Assembly (NCBI GenBank): GCA_004212135.1
Contig: RXIE01000171.1
Location: 1-22,197 of the forward strand
Direction: 5' to 3'
Source: Candidatus Methanophagales archaeon ANME-1-THS
GTDB lineage: Archaea > Halobacteriota > Syntropharchaeia > Alkanophagales > Methanospirareceae
Length of the DNA stretch: 22,197 bases
Shown here: piece by piece, positions 1 through 7,375 of the stretch
Layout: every line of letters starts with the position of its first letter
How positions within the stretch are numbered: position 1 is the first letter of the stretch
Position numbers and translations under genes: made by a program
Notes under the pieces: model-generated
Database searches by the model: none
What the model was told of the DNA's origin: nothing
The model's input: the letters and a program-made list of their open reading frames with translations, nothing else

Positions 1-123
1 GAGCTAAGTTCTGGATCGCACACGTTGAAGTGGCGATTTAAGAAGGATAACAGCTTCAGCGAAGGGGCTGATTGCGGTTGGCTCGACAAAGTTGAATTTT
101 CCGCTACATTGCCACCACGTTAA
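1..123 (+). CDS. 3' end of a surface protein (partial)
   Basis: The window opens inside an open frame (frame 1) that ends with TAA at 121-123, giving about 40 C-terminal residues. They include SGSHTLKWRFKKD and GADCGWLDKVEF, a pattern I recognise from the last strands of beta-sandwich domains in secreted bacterial and archaeal proteins (typically SG.HTLKWRY.KD ... G.DCGWVD.V.F). The protein ends about ten residues later, with no sorting tail or membrane segment visible. The N-terminus lies outside the window. It may be intact, or it may be the front part of the decayed gene whose tail lies at 378-621. Function is not assignable beyond an exported beta-rich protein. Confidence 0.55.
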   Translation, partial: ELSSGSHTLKWRFKKDNSFSEGADCGWLDKVEFSATLPPR

Positions 124-377
124 ACATCCGGTTCTAACCATTAATATAACCATCTCAGGTGAGCGTCTAACCCCGCCTTCCAATGAAATTAGAACGAATG
201 GTAAAGTCCACTAACAGCAAAGTAACTCACGGAAGTGAAGAATCTCCATAAAGAATAGCAATTGCATTTGGAGAAGTTTACGTGGGATACCAAGCTCATT
301 TATGGAAAGGAGCGTAAAAAACCGGTACTTTTTAAAACCAGAAATGAGCTAAAAAGGATGAAGATGTTCGGGCAAGC

Positions 378-621
378 GTGAATGGGACCGCAGCGTATCC
401 GGATAAGTCAATGGTAGTGGAATGGAAGCTATAGGCTACAAGACTCTGCCCGGGATTCCGATGACAACAGTGCTAATTTCTTCGTTCGAAATTCACCGAA
501 TCCACAAAATAGTAATTTTGGCCCGTTACCACCGATTCCTGAGCTGCCAAGTATCATCTTACTGGCTGCGGGTTTGACTATGGTGGCTGTATTTATTGTC
601 GTGCAGGCGAAGAGAAGCTAA
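378..621 (+). pseudogene. Decayed C-terminus of a subtilase-type IPELP sorting protein
   Basis: This is a degenerate copy of the end of the subtilase gene at 882-3281. Positions 421-621 read DSDDNSANFFVRNSPNPQ and, after GPLPPIPELPS, a hydrophobic stretch ending QAKRS and TAA; the intact gene has the same order ending RGKRS. The segment 378-407 matches 3009-3038 (both encode NxTAAYPD) but lies in another frame and runs into stops, so a frameshift and a deletion separate the two parts. Bases downstream of the stop also resemble the intact gene's 3' flank (aaatttcagatt in both). There is no start codon or upstream body. I read it as the relic of a duplicated PEF-CTERM-like gene. Confidence 0.8.
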
Positions 622-696
622 AAATTTGATACTGAGCGATGAAAAGGTATACATGCATGCAAATTTCAGATTGTATCTACTTGTATAGTGATTTTA

Positions 697-740
697 AGTC
701 AGTACGACTGGTCAGAACCATAAGACCGAAAAATTTATAC
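697..740 (+). promoter_or_regulatory. Promoter with GGT-N4-ACC element upstream of the subtilase
   Basis: GGTCAGAACC at 710-719 is followed 15 bases from its first base by the BRE-like ACCGAAA (725-731) and a TATA box TTTATA (734-739). The same arrangement with the same spacing stands at 7309-7340 and 16507-16540. Transcription would start near 764, leaving a leader of about 118 bases before the ATG at 882. A second TATA-like box, GATATAAAAA (813-822), could give a shorter leader, so which one is used is uncertain. Confidence 0.6.
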
Positions 741-773
741 GGCTTTGTAAATCTCATTTTGGTATAGCGTGAA

Positions 774-801
774 GTGGCGACCGCAAAGTCAAAGCCGCCA
801 C
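774..801 (+). other. Hairpin in the subtilase leader
   Basis: GTGGCG (774-779) pairs with CGCCAC (796-801) around a 16-base loop that contains GCAAAGTC. It would lie just inside the transcript if the TATA box at 734-739 is used. The GC-rich block stands out in AT-rich flanks. It could be a structured 5' leader; no known RNA family can be assigned by eye. Confidence 0.35.
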
Positions 802-881
802 GCCCCTAGAGGGATATAAAAAGAGCTGCTCCGGGATCTGAAGGAAGGAAAAATTAAAATATAAACGGTGGAGAGAAAAAA

Positions 882-3281
882 ATGATCGCGAATAGAGTAC
901 CTTCTGAAATCGTAGTGTGTATTGGGGTATTTGCAATTGTATGTGCAACGTTGTCATTTGTAAGTCTGGGATCTGGGAGACCAACGCTGTCTAAAGAGGA
1001 ATTCAGTCCCGCAAGTATTGACAAAACGTTAAAAGATATTTCGCCAATGGAGAGTGTCAAATTTGATCTCATGGACGCCCATAAAAAACTGAGCACGGAT
1101 CTTCTTCAATTGCTTGACGATCGCTACCTTCCCCCAGGAGGCGAGAAAGAAGCGCTCAAATTGGAGATGAGAAACTTAAAACAGTTACGCCGCGGGCCGA
1201 CAGATGATTTGGTTTACGTGTATGTCTACCTTAAAAAGCCGGTAAAACCGCAAATCATCAAGCCTTACGTCTGGGAAGTCACGAATATAGACGAGGAGAA
1301 TCACCTCGCTGTGGCATGGGTGGAAGTAAAGAAGCTGGAATCTCTGGCTTCCCTCAGTGCTGTACGAACCATCAGGACAGTTATGCCGCCGTTGGTGAGG
1401 ACCGGCTCCGTAACGACTGAAGGGGACACTATTCATCGCACTTCTGAAGTGCGCACCATATATGCTCAGCGTGGCGCTGGTGTTAAGGTCGGGATTATCT
1501 CAGATGGCGTGGACCATTTGGCTGACGCTCAAAGTTCTGGCGATTTACCTGCCACCGTGACGGTGCTGAGTAACGCAGTAGGCGGTGATGAAGGAACCGC
1601 TATGCTCGAGATCGTTCATGATATGGTGCCCGATGCAGAGCTTTATTTCCACGATCGCGGAAACAACATTCTTGATTTTAACACTGCTATTGATGATCTC
1701 GTGGCTGCTGGATGCGATATCATCTGCGATGATATTGGCTGGCTTCTTGAACCTTTTTTTGAAGATGGTATCGTCGCTTCTCATGTACAATCAGTGCTCG
1801 ATGGTAACGATATCATCTATGTGTCATCTGCTGGTAATGCAGCGCATGAACATTACCAGGGCGATTATTATCCGATACCTGGGACCACTCAACATAATTT
1901 TAGCCACGGTATGGATGAATTCCAGGGATATTATTTATATTTATATATTTCAGCAGGGAGCAACGTACGAATCGTTCTTCAGTGGAATGATCAGTTTGGT
2001 TCGTCCGGTAATGACTATAATCTTTATTTATACAGTTATAAGATTGGTAATGTTGTAGCCCAGAGCACTGCTACGCAAAATGGCGATGATGACCCCTTAG
2101 AATGGGTTAGTTATACCGCCAATGCCGCCACCAAAGGTGATTTTGCTATTATTGTAGACAATAAAAATGGCTTAGCTGCCACGAAAACATTGGAAGTCTA
2201 TATTTACCCGGATTATGGTGCCGCGGTCTATACGAATAACATCGTTCCTTCAGATTCGATCTTTGGTCACCCTGCGGTGCCTGATGCTATTGCGGTAGGA
2301 GCGATTGATGCTAGCGACCCGGACAACGACGAAATAGAGTTTTTCTCATCGCAAGGCCCGGTAACCATCACGTATCCTACACCTGAAACCAGAGCTAAAC
2401 CTGACCTTTGCGGCGTCGATGGTGTGACTGTAACGGGCGCAGGGGGGTTCCCCAGTCCTTTTTATGGAACCAGTGCATCGGCACCGCACATTGCTGCGAT
2501 TGCCGCCCAGCTCTGGGGTACGATTCCAAGTGCAACTCCAAGTGAGATCCGAAGTTGTTTATCTTCAGCGTCAGTTGACCTGGGAGTTCCTGGATTCGAT
2601 TACGTCTTTGGATCTGGGCGTGCAGATGCGTTCGAAGGATACAACTGCATCTATCCGTTAGGGATAGCAGACCATGTGGTGATCAGTGAGCTGTATGCAG
2701 ATGCGGTAAATGAGGGGGACAGTGAATGGCTCGAGCTGTATAATCCTACTGGTTTGGAGATTGATATTAGTGGGTGGGTGATTGATACCACAGCCTATCG
2801 ACCTGATGTAACTCTACCGCCAGGTGCAAGGATCTCTGCTCACGGATTTTACCTCATTGGCGATGCAGGGTGGGCCCCTGACAACAGCACCTGGCCAATA
2901 CCGGACTATGCTGGAGAGGAGATAACCTTAACGAACACCAATGGATGGATTCAGTTGAAAAATTCGACCGGAGCTGTTATTGATACCGTGGGGTGGGGTT
3001 CAGCAACCATGAATGAGACCGCAGCGTATCCGGATAATCCACCTCCAACTAAAAGCCTCCAGCGCAAAGTCAATGCTACGATAACTGAAGATGGGATACA
3101 TGGTCCTGCCTGGGATTCCGATAACAACAGTGCTGATTTCTTCGTTCGAGATTCGCCGAATCCGCAAAATAGTAATTTTGGCCCGTTACCACCGATTCCC
3201 GAACTGCCAAGCCTCATCTTACTGGCTGCGGGTTTAACTGTTGTGGCTGCAGGTATTGTAATGCGAGGCAAGAGAAGCTAG
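882..3281 (+). CDS. Subtilase (S8-like) with lamin-tail domain and IPELP (PEF-CTERM-like) sorting signal
   Basis: Predicted exported serine peptidase-like protein of 799 residues. A hydrophobic signal segment spans about 9-30. The subtilase core runs about 200-580: Asp208 in VGIISDGVD, Asn319 in SSAGN (oxyanion) and Ser531 in GTSASAPH are visible. At the usual HGT position the protein has DEGTAM (Glu237), so the classic catalytic His is replaced; a divergent active site or loss of activity are both possible. Residues about 340-445 look like an inserted beta-rich domain, and 598-735 match a lamin-tail domain (ISELY ... EWLELYNPT ... DISGW). The C-terminus is IPELPS, a hydrophobic helix and RGKRS, a PEF-CTERM-like archaeosortase tail. 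GGTGGAG at 867-873 serves the ATG. Expected role: surface-anchored proteolysis or peptide handling. Its decayed partial copy lies just upstream. Confidence 0.88.
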   Translation: MIANRVPSEIVVCIGVFAIVCATLSFVSLGSGRPTLSKEEFSPASIDKTLKDISPMESVKFDLMDAHKKLSTDLLQLLDDRYLPPGGEKEALKLEMRNLKQLRRGPTDDLVYVYVYLKKPVKPQIIKPYVWEVTNIDEENHLAVAWVEVKKLESLASLSAVRTIRTVMPPLVRTGSVTTEGDTIHRTSEVRTIYAQRGAGVKVGIISDGVDHLADAQSSGDLPATVTVLSNAVGGDEGTAMLEIVHDMVPDAELYFHDRGNNILDFNTAIDDLVAAGCDIICDDIGWLLEPFFEDGIVASHVQSVLDGNDIIYVSSAGNAAHEHYQGDYYPIPGTTQHNFSHGMDEFQGYYLYLYISAGSNVRIVLQWNDQFGSSGNDYNLYLYSYKIGNVVAQSTATQNGDDDPLEWVSYTANAATKGDFAIIVDNKNGLAATKTLEVYIYPDYGAAVYTNNIVPSDSIFGHPAVPDAIAVGAIDASDPDNDEIEFFSSQGPVTITYPTPETRAKPDLCGVDGVTVTGAGGFPSPFYGTSASAPHIAAIAAQLWGTIPSATPSEIRSCLSSASVDLGVPGFDYVFGSGRADAFEGYNCIYPLGIADHVVISELYADAVNEGDSEWLELYNPTGLEIDISGWVIDTTAYRPDVTLPPGARISAHGFYLIGDAGWAPDNSTWPIPDYAGEEITLTNTNGWIQLKNSTGAVIDTVGWGSATMNETAAYPDNPPPTKSLQRKVNATITEDGIHGPAWDSDNNSADFFVRDSPNPQNSNFGPLPPIPELPSLILLAAGLTVVAAGIVMRGKRS

Positions 3282-3316
3282 AGCAATCAATAATGCGCGG
3301 AAGGTACAAATAAATT

Positions 3317-4321
3317 TCAGATTATCTCGGTATTGACCGTTTTACGATCGATGACCTGACCGTTGAGCAGGAGGCTTATCGTGATCGAATAATCGCCCAT
3401 GGGCTTAACCATGCCGACCTTCTCCGGTATCCTCGCTCGCACCGGGATCTCCCTCGTTTGGCCGGGTCGCAGCTCATCGGAATACTCGTTACGGTATTCA
3501 TATTTGGCGATATCGCCCATCCACTCATACTTGTGGTTGACAATGAGTACGTTGACGGCGAATTTGTTAATGGGATCAGTGCCCGTGTTCTGGACCACGA
3601 GCTTCGCATCCACCATGTCCCCAACATGATACACTGATGCGATCGTAACTCCCTTGATCTTCAATTCGGTTATCCCGTTCACGGTAAAAGTTCCGTTCGT
3701 AACAAGCTCACCATGATACGTTGCAGACCAGCTATGTTCACCGGGACTCAGCCCCGTTACAGAGATTCGTCCGCACCCGGATATTTTGTCATATACAATG
3801 CCATCGACCGTGACACAGACACCCGTAATCAGCATGCTCGTGCCGCGGTATGTGGTTTGGAAGATACGTTCGGTAAGCGTTCCACCAGCCGAAACGTCAA
3901 CTGAGATAGCTTCCACGCGGTCAATCACAATCACTTGTGCACTATCGCTCAGTGTTCTGTTCTCAGTGCTGCTATTATCCCAGAAGCTCACCTCGAGCTT
4001 GATGGTGTGTTCGCCTACCTCGAATACCTGCCTGAGATCTTTCTGGGCCCCTATTACCTCGTCTCCGGAACGCCAGACAAAGACAGGATCTTTGAGGTTC
4101 TTCGTGGATGCATGCAGTTCCACCTCAGTACCCTGCCAGACCACCTGGTCGCAGCCTGCGGAGATCGAAGGTTCGACCTTCTTGAGCTCACAACTCTCCT
4201 TCTGTGCGAGCTTGCAGATAGTCGTTTGCTCCTGCTGCGAGTAATGGAGCGATAACGCAGCCCCGAGAACAATTGCGATAGTAGCGGCAACAGCCACTAC
4301 TAAGAGTCCCGTTTTCAACAT
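3317..4321 (-). CDS. Membrane-anchored extracytoplasmic protein with PKD-like and CARDB-like domains
   Basis: 334 residues, starting MLKTGLLVVAVAATIAIVLG, a clear N-terminal membrane helix or uncleaved signal. The rest is predicted extracellular. About residues 50-130 have PKD/Ig-like features (WQGTEVELHAST, FVWRSGDEVIG, VGEHTIKLEVSF). A middle Ig-like section follows (LSPGEHSWSATYHG). The end, about 225-330, resembles CARDB/NPCBM-type adhesion domains (VGDMVDAKLVVQNTGTDPI ... LRPGQTREIPVRARIPE ... GDYSITISLLL). There is no archaeosortase tail. It converges on the subtilase gene with a gap of 35 bases and is divergent from the EpsI-like gene at 4558. The specific function is unknown; a surface structural or binding protein is likely. 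Confidence 0.75.
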   Translation of the reverse strand: MLKTGLLVVAVAATIAIVLGAALSLHYSQQEQTTICKLAQKESCELKKVEPSISAGCDQVVWQGTEVELHASTKNLKDPVFVWRSGDEVIGAQKDLRQVFEVGEHTIKLEVSFWDNSSTENRTLSDSAQVIVIDRVEAISVDVSAGGTLTERIFQTTYRGTSMLITGVCVTVDGIVYDKISGCGRISVTGLSPGEHSWSATYHGELVTNGTFTVNGITELKIKGVTIASVYHVGDMVDAKLVVQNTGTDPINKFAVNVLIVNHKYEWMGDIAKYEYRNEYSDELRPGQTREIPVRARIPEKVGMVKPMGDYSITISLLLNGQVIDRKTVNTEII

Positions 4322-4491
4322 GCCTGATGGTTAGTAGTTCTCAGTTCTATGTTAACCTTATGGATAGTGCTAATTTGCTACTACATGTTTCAATTCATTT
4401 GATACTATCCTACCATTTTTAACGGGCCATTTTTTTCTGAAGATAGCGCACAGATTTATGATTTTCTGATATCTTTTATAATAAAATCGAA

Positions 4492-4498
4492 ATTTATA
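4492..4498 (+). promoter_or_regulatory. TATA box of the first EpsI-like gene
   Basis: AAATCGAAATTTATAG contains a BRE-like CGAAA followed by ATTTATA in the AT-rich divergent intergenic region. It predicts a start near 4522 and a leader of about 35 bases before the ATG at 4558. Confidence 0.45.
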
Positions 4499-4557
4499 GA
4501 TACAAGAGGTAGGATTAGCGTAAAGAAATCGAGAAGGATAGGAAAAGCGATAGGGGC

Positions 4558-5433
4558 ATGAGATTCTTTGAAGAATATGCGCGGGTAATTGGATTCCTCT
4601 TGCTTACGTTTGTACTTATCCTGCTCTTTTCAACCCCTTCGATGCTCATGACGAAATCCATCACGACGATTGGTACCGAACTCTCATATGCCTCGGGTAC
4701 TGAAACGCCTGTTCGAACCCTGGTGGATTTCAAGAACAAAGAGCAGATGCGTGCATTTCCTGGTCAGATCGGTGATTGGAGAAGCTCAGAGTACAACACG
4801 ACGAAGATAGGGGAGCAATTAGGAGCTGAGACGCTGCTCATGCGTGCTTATTTTCGTCCACGAGTATATCAGCCAGTCTTCTTCCTCATCTTACAATCAA
4901 GCAATCGCTCAAGCTTTCACCCACCACCGGTCTGCTATGCTGCGTTGGGTTATTCCATAGAGGAGGAGGGGACTGAGGATATCGTGGTGCAGAACCTGAG
5001 CTGGGTTCAAGGACGCTGGCGCTCTGAACAGGAAGCGACTTTTAATGGGACGATAGCGGTAAAGAGGCTCATAGTTGCAAAGAAATCGAACGGAGATGGA
5101 AGAGTCGCGGAGCGGCGGGTAGTTCTCTATTTCTACGTGAAGGATAATCCGTTCACCTCAGATACCGTGACCATGATACGAGCAGAAGCGCTTGCACCCC
5201 TTGATGGCTCTTACGAGAGCGTGCTCATGGTAATGCAGGAGTTTATGGGTGATACAATCCCCTGCATGTTTGAGCTGCAAAAGGATGAGCCTCCGTTTAT
5301 TATCATCCTCATTACTGGTTCTGGCATTGGTAAATTGGCGCTGGTATTACTCCTTCTTGTTCCCCTCGCCCTGATCTTCTATCCTGAGTTCGCCGCGAAG
5401 GTGAGTACCTTTTATACCAAAAGAGTGGAATAA
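4558..5433 (+). CDS. EpsI-like exosortase-associated protein (copy 1)
   Basis: 291 residues, membrane-anchored at both ends: one helix at about 10-30 and one at about 248-275. The segment between carries the EpsI/DUF3485 pattern: FPGQIGDW (67-74), a variable stretch, then SSFHPPPVCYAALGY (118-132), matching the HSPxxCxxGxGW motif of EpsI, with His121 and Cys126. In bacteria EpsI accompanies or is fused to exosortases and is thought to act in exopolysaccharide export or protein sorting outside the membrane; its reaction is not established. A paralogue lies at 14487-15434. The 3' end overlaps that of the convergent CPBP gene by 22 bases. A role with the archaeosortase at 8169 is inferred from family association and location. 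Confidence 0.78.
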   Translation: MRFFEEYARVIGFLLLTFVLILLFSTPSMLMTKSITTIGTELSYASGTETPVRTLVDFKNKEQMRAFPGQIGDWRSSEYNTTKIGEQLGAETLLMRAYFRPRVYQPVFFLILQSSNRSSFHPPPVCYAALGYSIEEEGTEDIVVQNLSWVQGRWRSEQEATFNGTIAVKRLIVAKKSNGDGRVAERRVVLYFYVKDNPFTSDTVTMIRAEALAPLDGSYESVLMVMQEFMGDTIPCMFELQKDEPPFIIILITGSGIGKLALVLLLLVPLALIFYPEFAAKVSTFYTKRVE

Positions 5434-6197
5434 GCAGGTCCCAGGATGAAGAGGATAATATTCGTAATACCATGTGAAATACTGATCCCGTATATCGAGC
5501 CGGTTTTTTCCCGGACCACGGACCAGATAAGCCCGATAGCAAAGGCGAGCAGACAATCCAGGAGAGCTAAATTACCGACATGAAGCACGCCGAAGATCAT
5601 GGACACAAACAGAATCCCGATACAGGTACCCATCCATCGAACCGCGCTGCATTGCATCACGCCCCGGAATATCAGCTCCTCCAGGAACCCGGTGCATACG
5701 AGGAACATGAGCGATGCGGCGAACAAACTTGTTATGCTCTGCTCGAGTTCGGGCAACGGAGCGGGCTTCAAAATCAGGTATTCCGCGATCCCAAAAGGTA
5801 AGGCGAGGAGGATCACGGTTGCTTCGACTGGCGCGTACCTTCGAGCAGGTAAAGAAAGACCGATATCCTTCGGTCGAAGCTCGAGGAGCGCCATGCAGGT
5901 AAATGCTGCGATGAATATCGGGACGGAAATGATCATGAACCATGAGATTCGGCTGAACTGCGTGAGCGGCATTGATAAGCTCAGGATTCGGATAAGAGGA
6001 GCGAGGATAAGTGTTATAAGAAATTGTGATAAGCTCCTGTCCTTGTCTACTGCCCGTGTAGCATGCAGAAGCAATGCGAAGATGATGAGTACATGTACGG
6101 CAATACCCGCTTTTATCGCATAGGCCATCAAAAGCTCTGCCGCGGTTATCACGAGCACGTACGCGGCACCGATGCGATACTGACCCCGTTTTCGCAT
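5412..6197 (-). CDS. CPBP-family intramembrane metalloprotease (copy 1)
   Basis: 261 residues with about eight hydrophobic helices. The three CPBP (CAAX protease/bacteriocin-processing, Abi) motifs are complete: FLEELIFRG with Glu173, Glu174 and Arg178; FGVLHVGN with His206; and ISISHGITN with His242. This predicts a Glu-activated intramembrane metalloprotease. CPBP proteins of the TIGR03008 type accompany PEP-CTERM systems, and exosortase E is fused to a CPBP domain, so a role in processing sorted proteins or their anchors is plausible but inferred. It lies tail to tail with the EpsI-like gene, as its paralogue does at 15516-16286. The 3' third is unusually similar in DNA to that paralogue. 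Confidence 0.88.
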   Translation of the reverse strand: MRKRGQYRIGAAYVLVITAAELLMAYAIKAGIAVHVLIIFALLLHATRAVDKDRSLSQFLITLILAPLIRILSLSMPLTQFSRISWFMIISVPIFIAAFTCMALLELRPKDIGLSLPARRYAPVEATVILLALPFGIAEYLILKPAPLPELEQSITSLFAASLMFLVCTGFLEELIFRGVMQCSAVRWMGTCIGILFVSMIFGVLHVGNLALLDCLLAFAIGLIWSVVREKTGSIYGISISHGITNIILFILGPAYSTLLV

Positions 6198-6266
6198 GGA
6201 ATTTCATAAATATGGTGATTCGTGAATATAATAACATGTGAGATAGCTGAGTTCGAGCTGAACACC

Positions 6267-6281
6267 TCGTCATTTTTATAT
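6267..6281 (+). promoter_or_regulatory. TATA box of the PGF-CTERM-like gene
   Basis: CGTCATTTTTATATA places a strong TATA box (about 6274-6281) roughly 27-34 bases before the ATG at 6308, so the mRNA should have almost no leader. The GGT-N4-ACC element seen at other surface genes is not present here. GATAGAGG just upstream of the ATG may serve ribosome binding. Confidence 0.5.
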
Positions 6282-6307
6282 AGGGTGAACGTGATAGAGG
6301 TAGTAAG

Positions 6308-7252
6308 ATGAAAAGGAGGGTGTGGATTACCATGAGCTTGAAGGGACGGAAGTTACTGGTGATCAGTTTACTCCTTTGTAGTTTCGTGGCTGCAGCACTG
6401 ACACTGCCGGTATCACTATCGTCGGCATCGGTGAGCGCCTTTGAGATAACTCCATCGAGTCCTGTTCAAGGTGAGGTTGTTAGGATAACGGGCATAGCGT
6501 CCCCTTCTGAAGAAGTTCCGGTTACGATCTCGTTTGAGCAGGTTTTGAGTGTAACCGGGAGAGAATACAAATGGGAATTGAAATCAGTCGAAATCCAGGA
6601 CGGCAATAATCAATTTAGCGTAACAGCACGAGTTGTGAATAATTTAAGGGTTTCATTGAAATTTTGGGGGATATGGATTACCAGAAGTGCAGATGCTGAG
6701 AATGGTGTTGCCACAATAGTTCAAGCAAATGTTCCAGCAGCAACTTATGACGTGTTAATAAAAGGTGATTCAAACTCGAATGCCGTGCGCATACGTGTAG
6801 AAGCGAAGACGTTTTTAACTGCTGACGCAAACGGTAATTTCGAATATAGCTACGATACACGTTCGATTCCCACGGGGCAATTTGTTGTGACGGCGGGAGG
6901 TCTCACGAAGACCGTTGAACTTCGAGAGCCAACACCACCACCAACCCCTACCGGAGGCGCCGGTGGAGGTGTTACACCAACTCCATCAAGCCCAACTCCT
7001 TCATCAAGCCCCACGCCGTCATCAAGTCCTCCAATAAGCCCTACGCCAACGCCAGCGTCCACCGCAACACCACAAACGACACCGATCACGAATAACGCGA
7101 GCACTGGGACACCGAGTCCCATCCCTCAGCATTCGATGACGCCATCACCACAGACAGCCAAACCTTCACGTATACCCGGCTTTGAGTTGGTTGGAGGTTT
7201 AGTGGCGCTGATTATCAGTCGTATGCTCAAAGGGGTTCATAAAAGGCAGTAG
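6308..7252 (+). CDS. Secreted Pro/Ser/Thr-rich protein with PGF-CTERM-like tail
   Basis: 314 residues. A signal peptide lies within 1-42 (LLVISLLLCSFVAAALTLPV). Residues about 45-205 form a beta-rich domain resembling those repeated in methanogen surface proteins (FEITPSSPVQGEVVRITGIA at the start, NGNFEYSYDT and TGQFVVTAGG near the end). Residues about 208-285 are a Pro/Ser/Thr linker typical of cell-wall-spanning, O-glycosylated regions. The tail is RIPGFELVGGLVALIISRML followed by a basic end: this fits PGF-CTERM, the signal recognised by archaeosortase A, rather than the IPELP tails of its neighbours. It starts divergently from the CPBP gene at 6197. Expected to be a surface or S-layer-associated protein; no enzymatic motif is seen. 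Confidence 0.75.
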   Translation: MKRRVWITMSLKGRKLLVISLLLCSFVAAALTLPVSLSSASVSAFEITPSSPVQGEVVRITGIASPSEEVPVTISFEQVLSVTGREYKWELKSVEIQDGNNQFSVTARVVNNLRVSLKFWGIWITRSADAENGVATIVQANVPAATYDVLIKGDSNSNAVRIRVEAKTFLTADANGNFEYSYDTRSIPTGQFVVTAGGLTKTVELREPTPPPTPTGGAGGGVTPTPSSPTPSSSPTPSSSPPISPTPTPASTATPQTTPITNNASTGTPSPIPQHSMTPSPQTAKPSRIPGFELVGGLVALIISRMLKGVHKRQ

Positions 7253-7290
7253 TTTAAATTGCAGTTTGATCGTTCAGAAGCGATCATAGT

Positions 7291-7340
7291 GGCGATAAAA
7301 GGACTCTTGGTACGGACCTCAAAACCGAAAAGCCTTTATA
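7291..7340 (+). promoter_or_regulatory. Conserved operator-like element and promoter of the IPELP protein/archaeosortase genes
   Basis: Positions 7291-7330 match 16489-16528 at 34 of 40 bases with no gap. The core is GGTACGGACC (7309-7318), an inverted GGT-N4-ACC, then TCAAA, the BRE ACCGAAA (7324-7330) and TATA CCTTTATA (7333-7340). Transcription should start near 7365, only about 11 bases before the ATG at 7376. The conserved part extends upstream of the BRE (GGCGATAAAAGGACT), which suggests an activator or repressor site abutting the core promoter. Confidence 0.75.
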
Positions 7341-7375
7341 CTCTTCTTATCATGAAGTGATAGAGGATAGGATAG

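Larger units (their letters stand above)
4558..6197. repeat. Duplicated EpsI/CPBP convergent module, copy 1
   Basis: The same pair of genes in the same tail-to-tail arrangement recurs at 14487-16286. Proteins of both genes align over their full length. DNA at 5476-5598 matches 15568-15690 with 7 differences in 123 bases, and includes a 40-base identical run (5539-5578 and 15631-15670). Confidence 0.85.

Noticed and set aside
1585..2058. 157-residue plus-strand ORF inside the subtilase
   Set aside because: Overlaps the catalytic core coding frame; no start context and no recognisable protein.
3786..4255. Plus-strand ORFs opposite the 334-residue surface protein
   Set aside because: Antisense shadows; the minus-strand frame has a membrane anchor and clear beta-domain patterns.
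6267..6281. Another copy of the shared element before the PGF-type gene
   Set aside because: Only an ordinary TATA box is present; no ACCGAAA and no GGT-N4-ACC at the right distance.
5572..6333. 253-residue ORF on the minus strand
   Set aside because: It lies in another frame of the CPBP gene, whose frame has all three family motifs; the alternative protein is Arg/His-rich and shows no domain.
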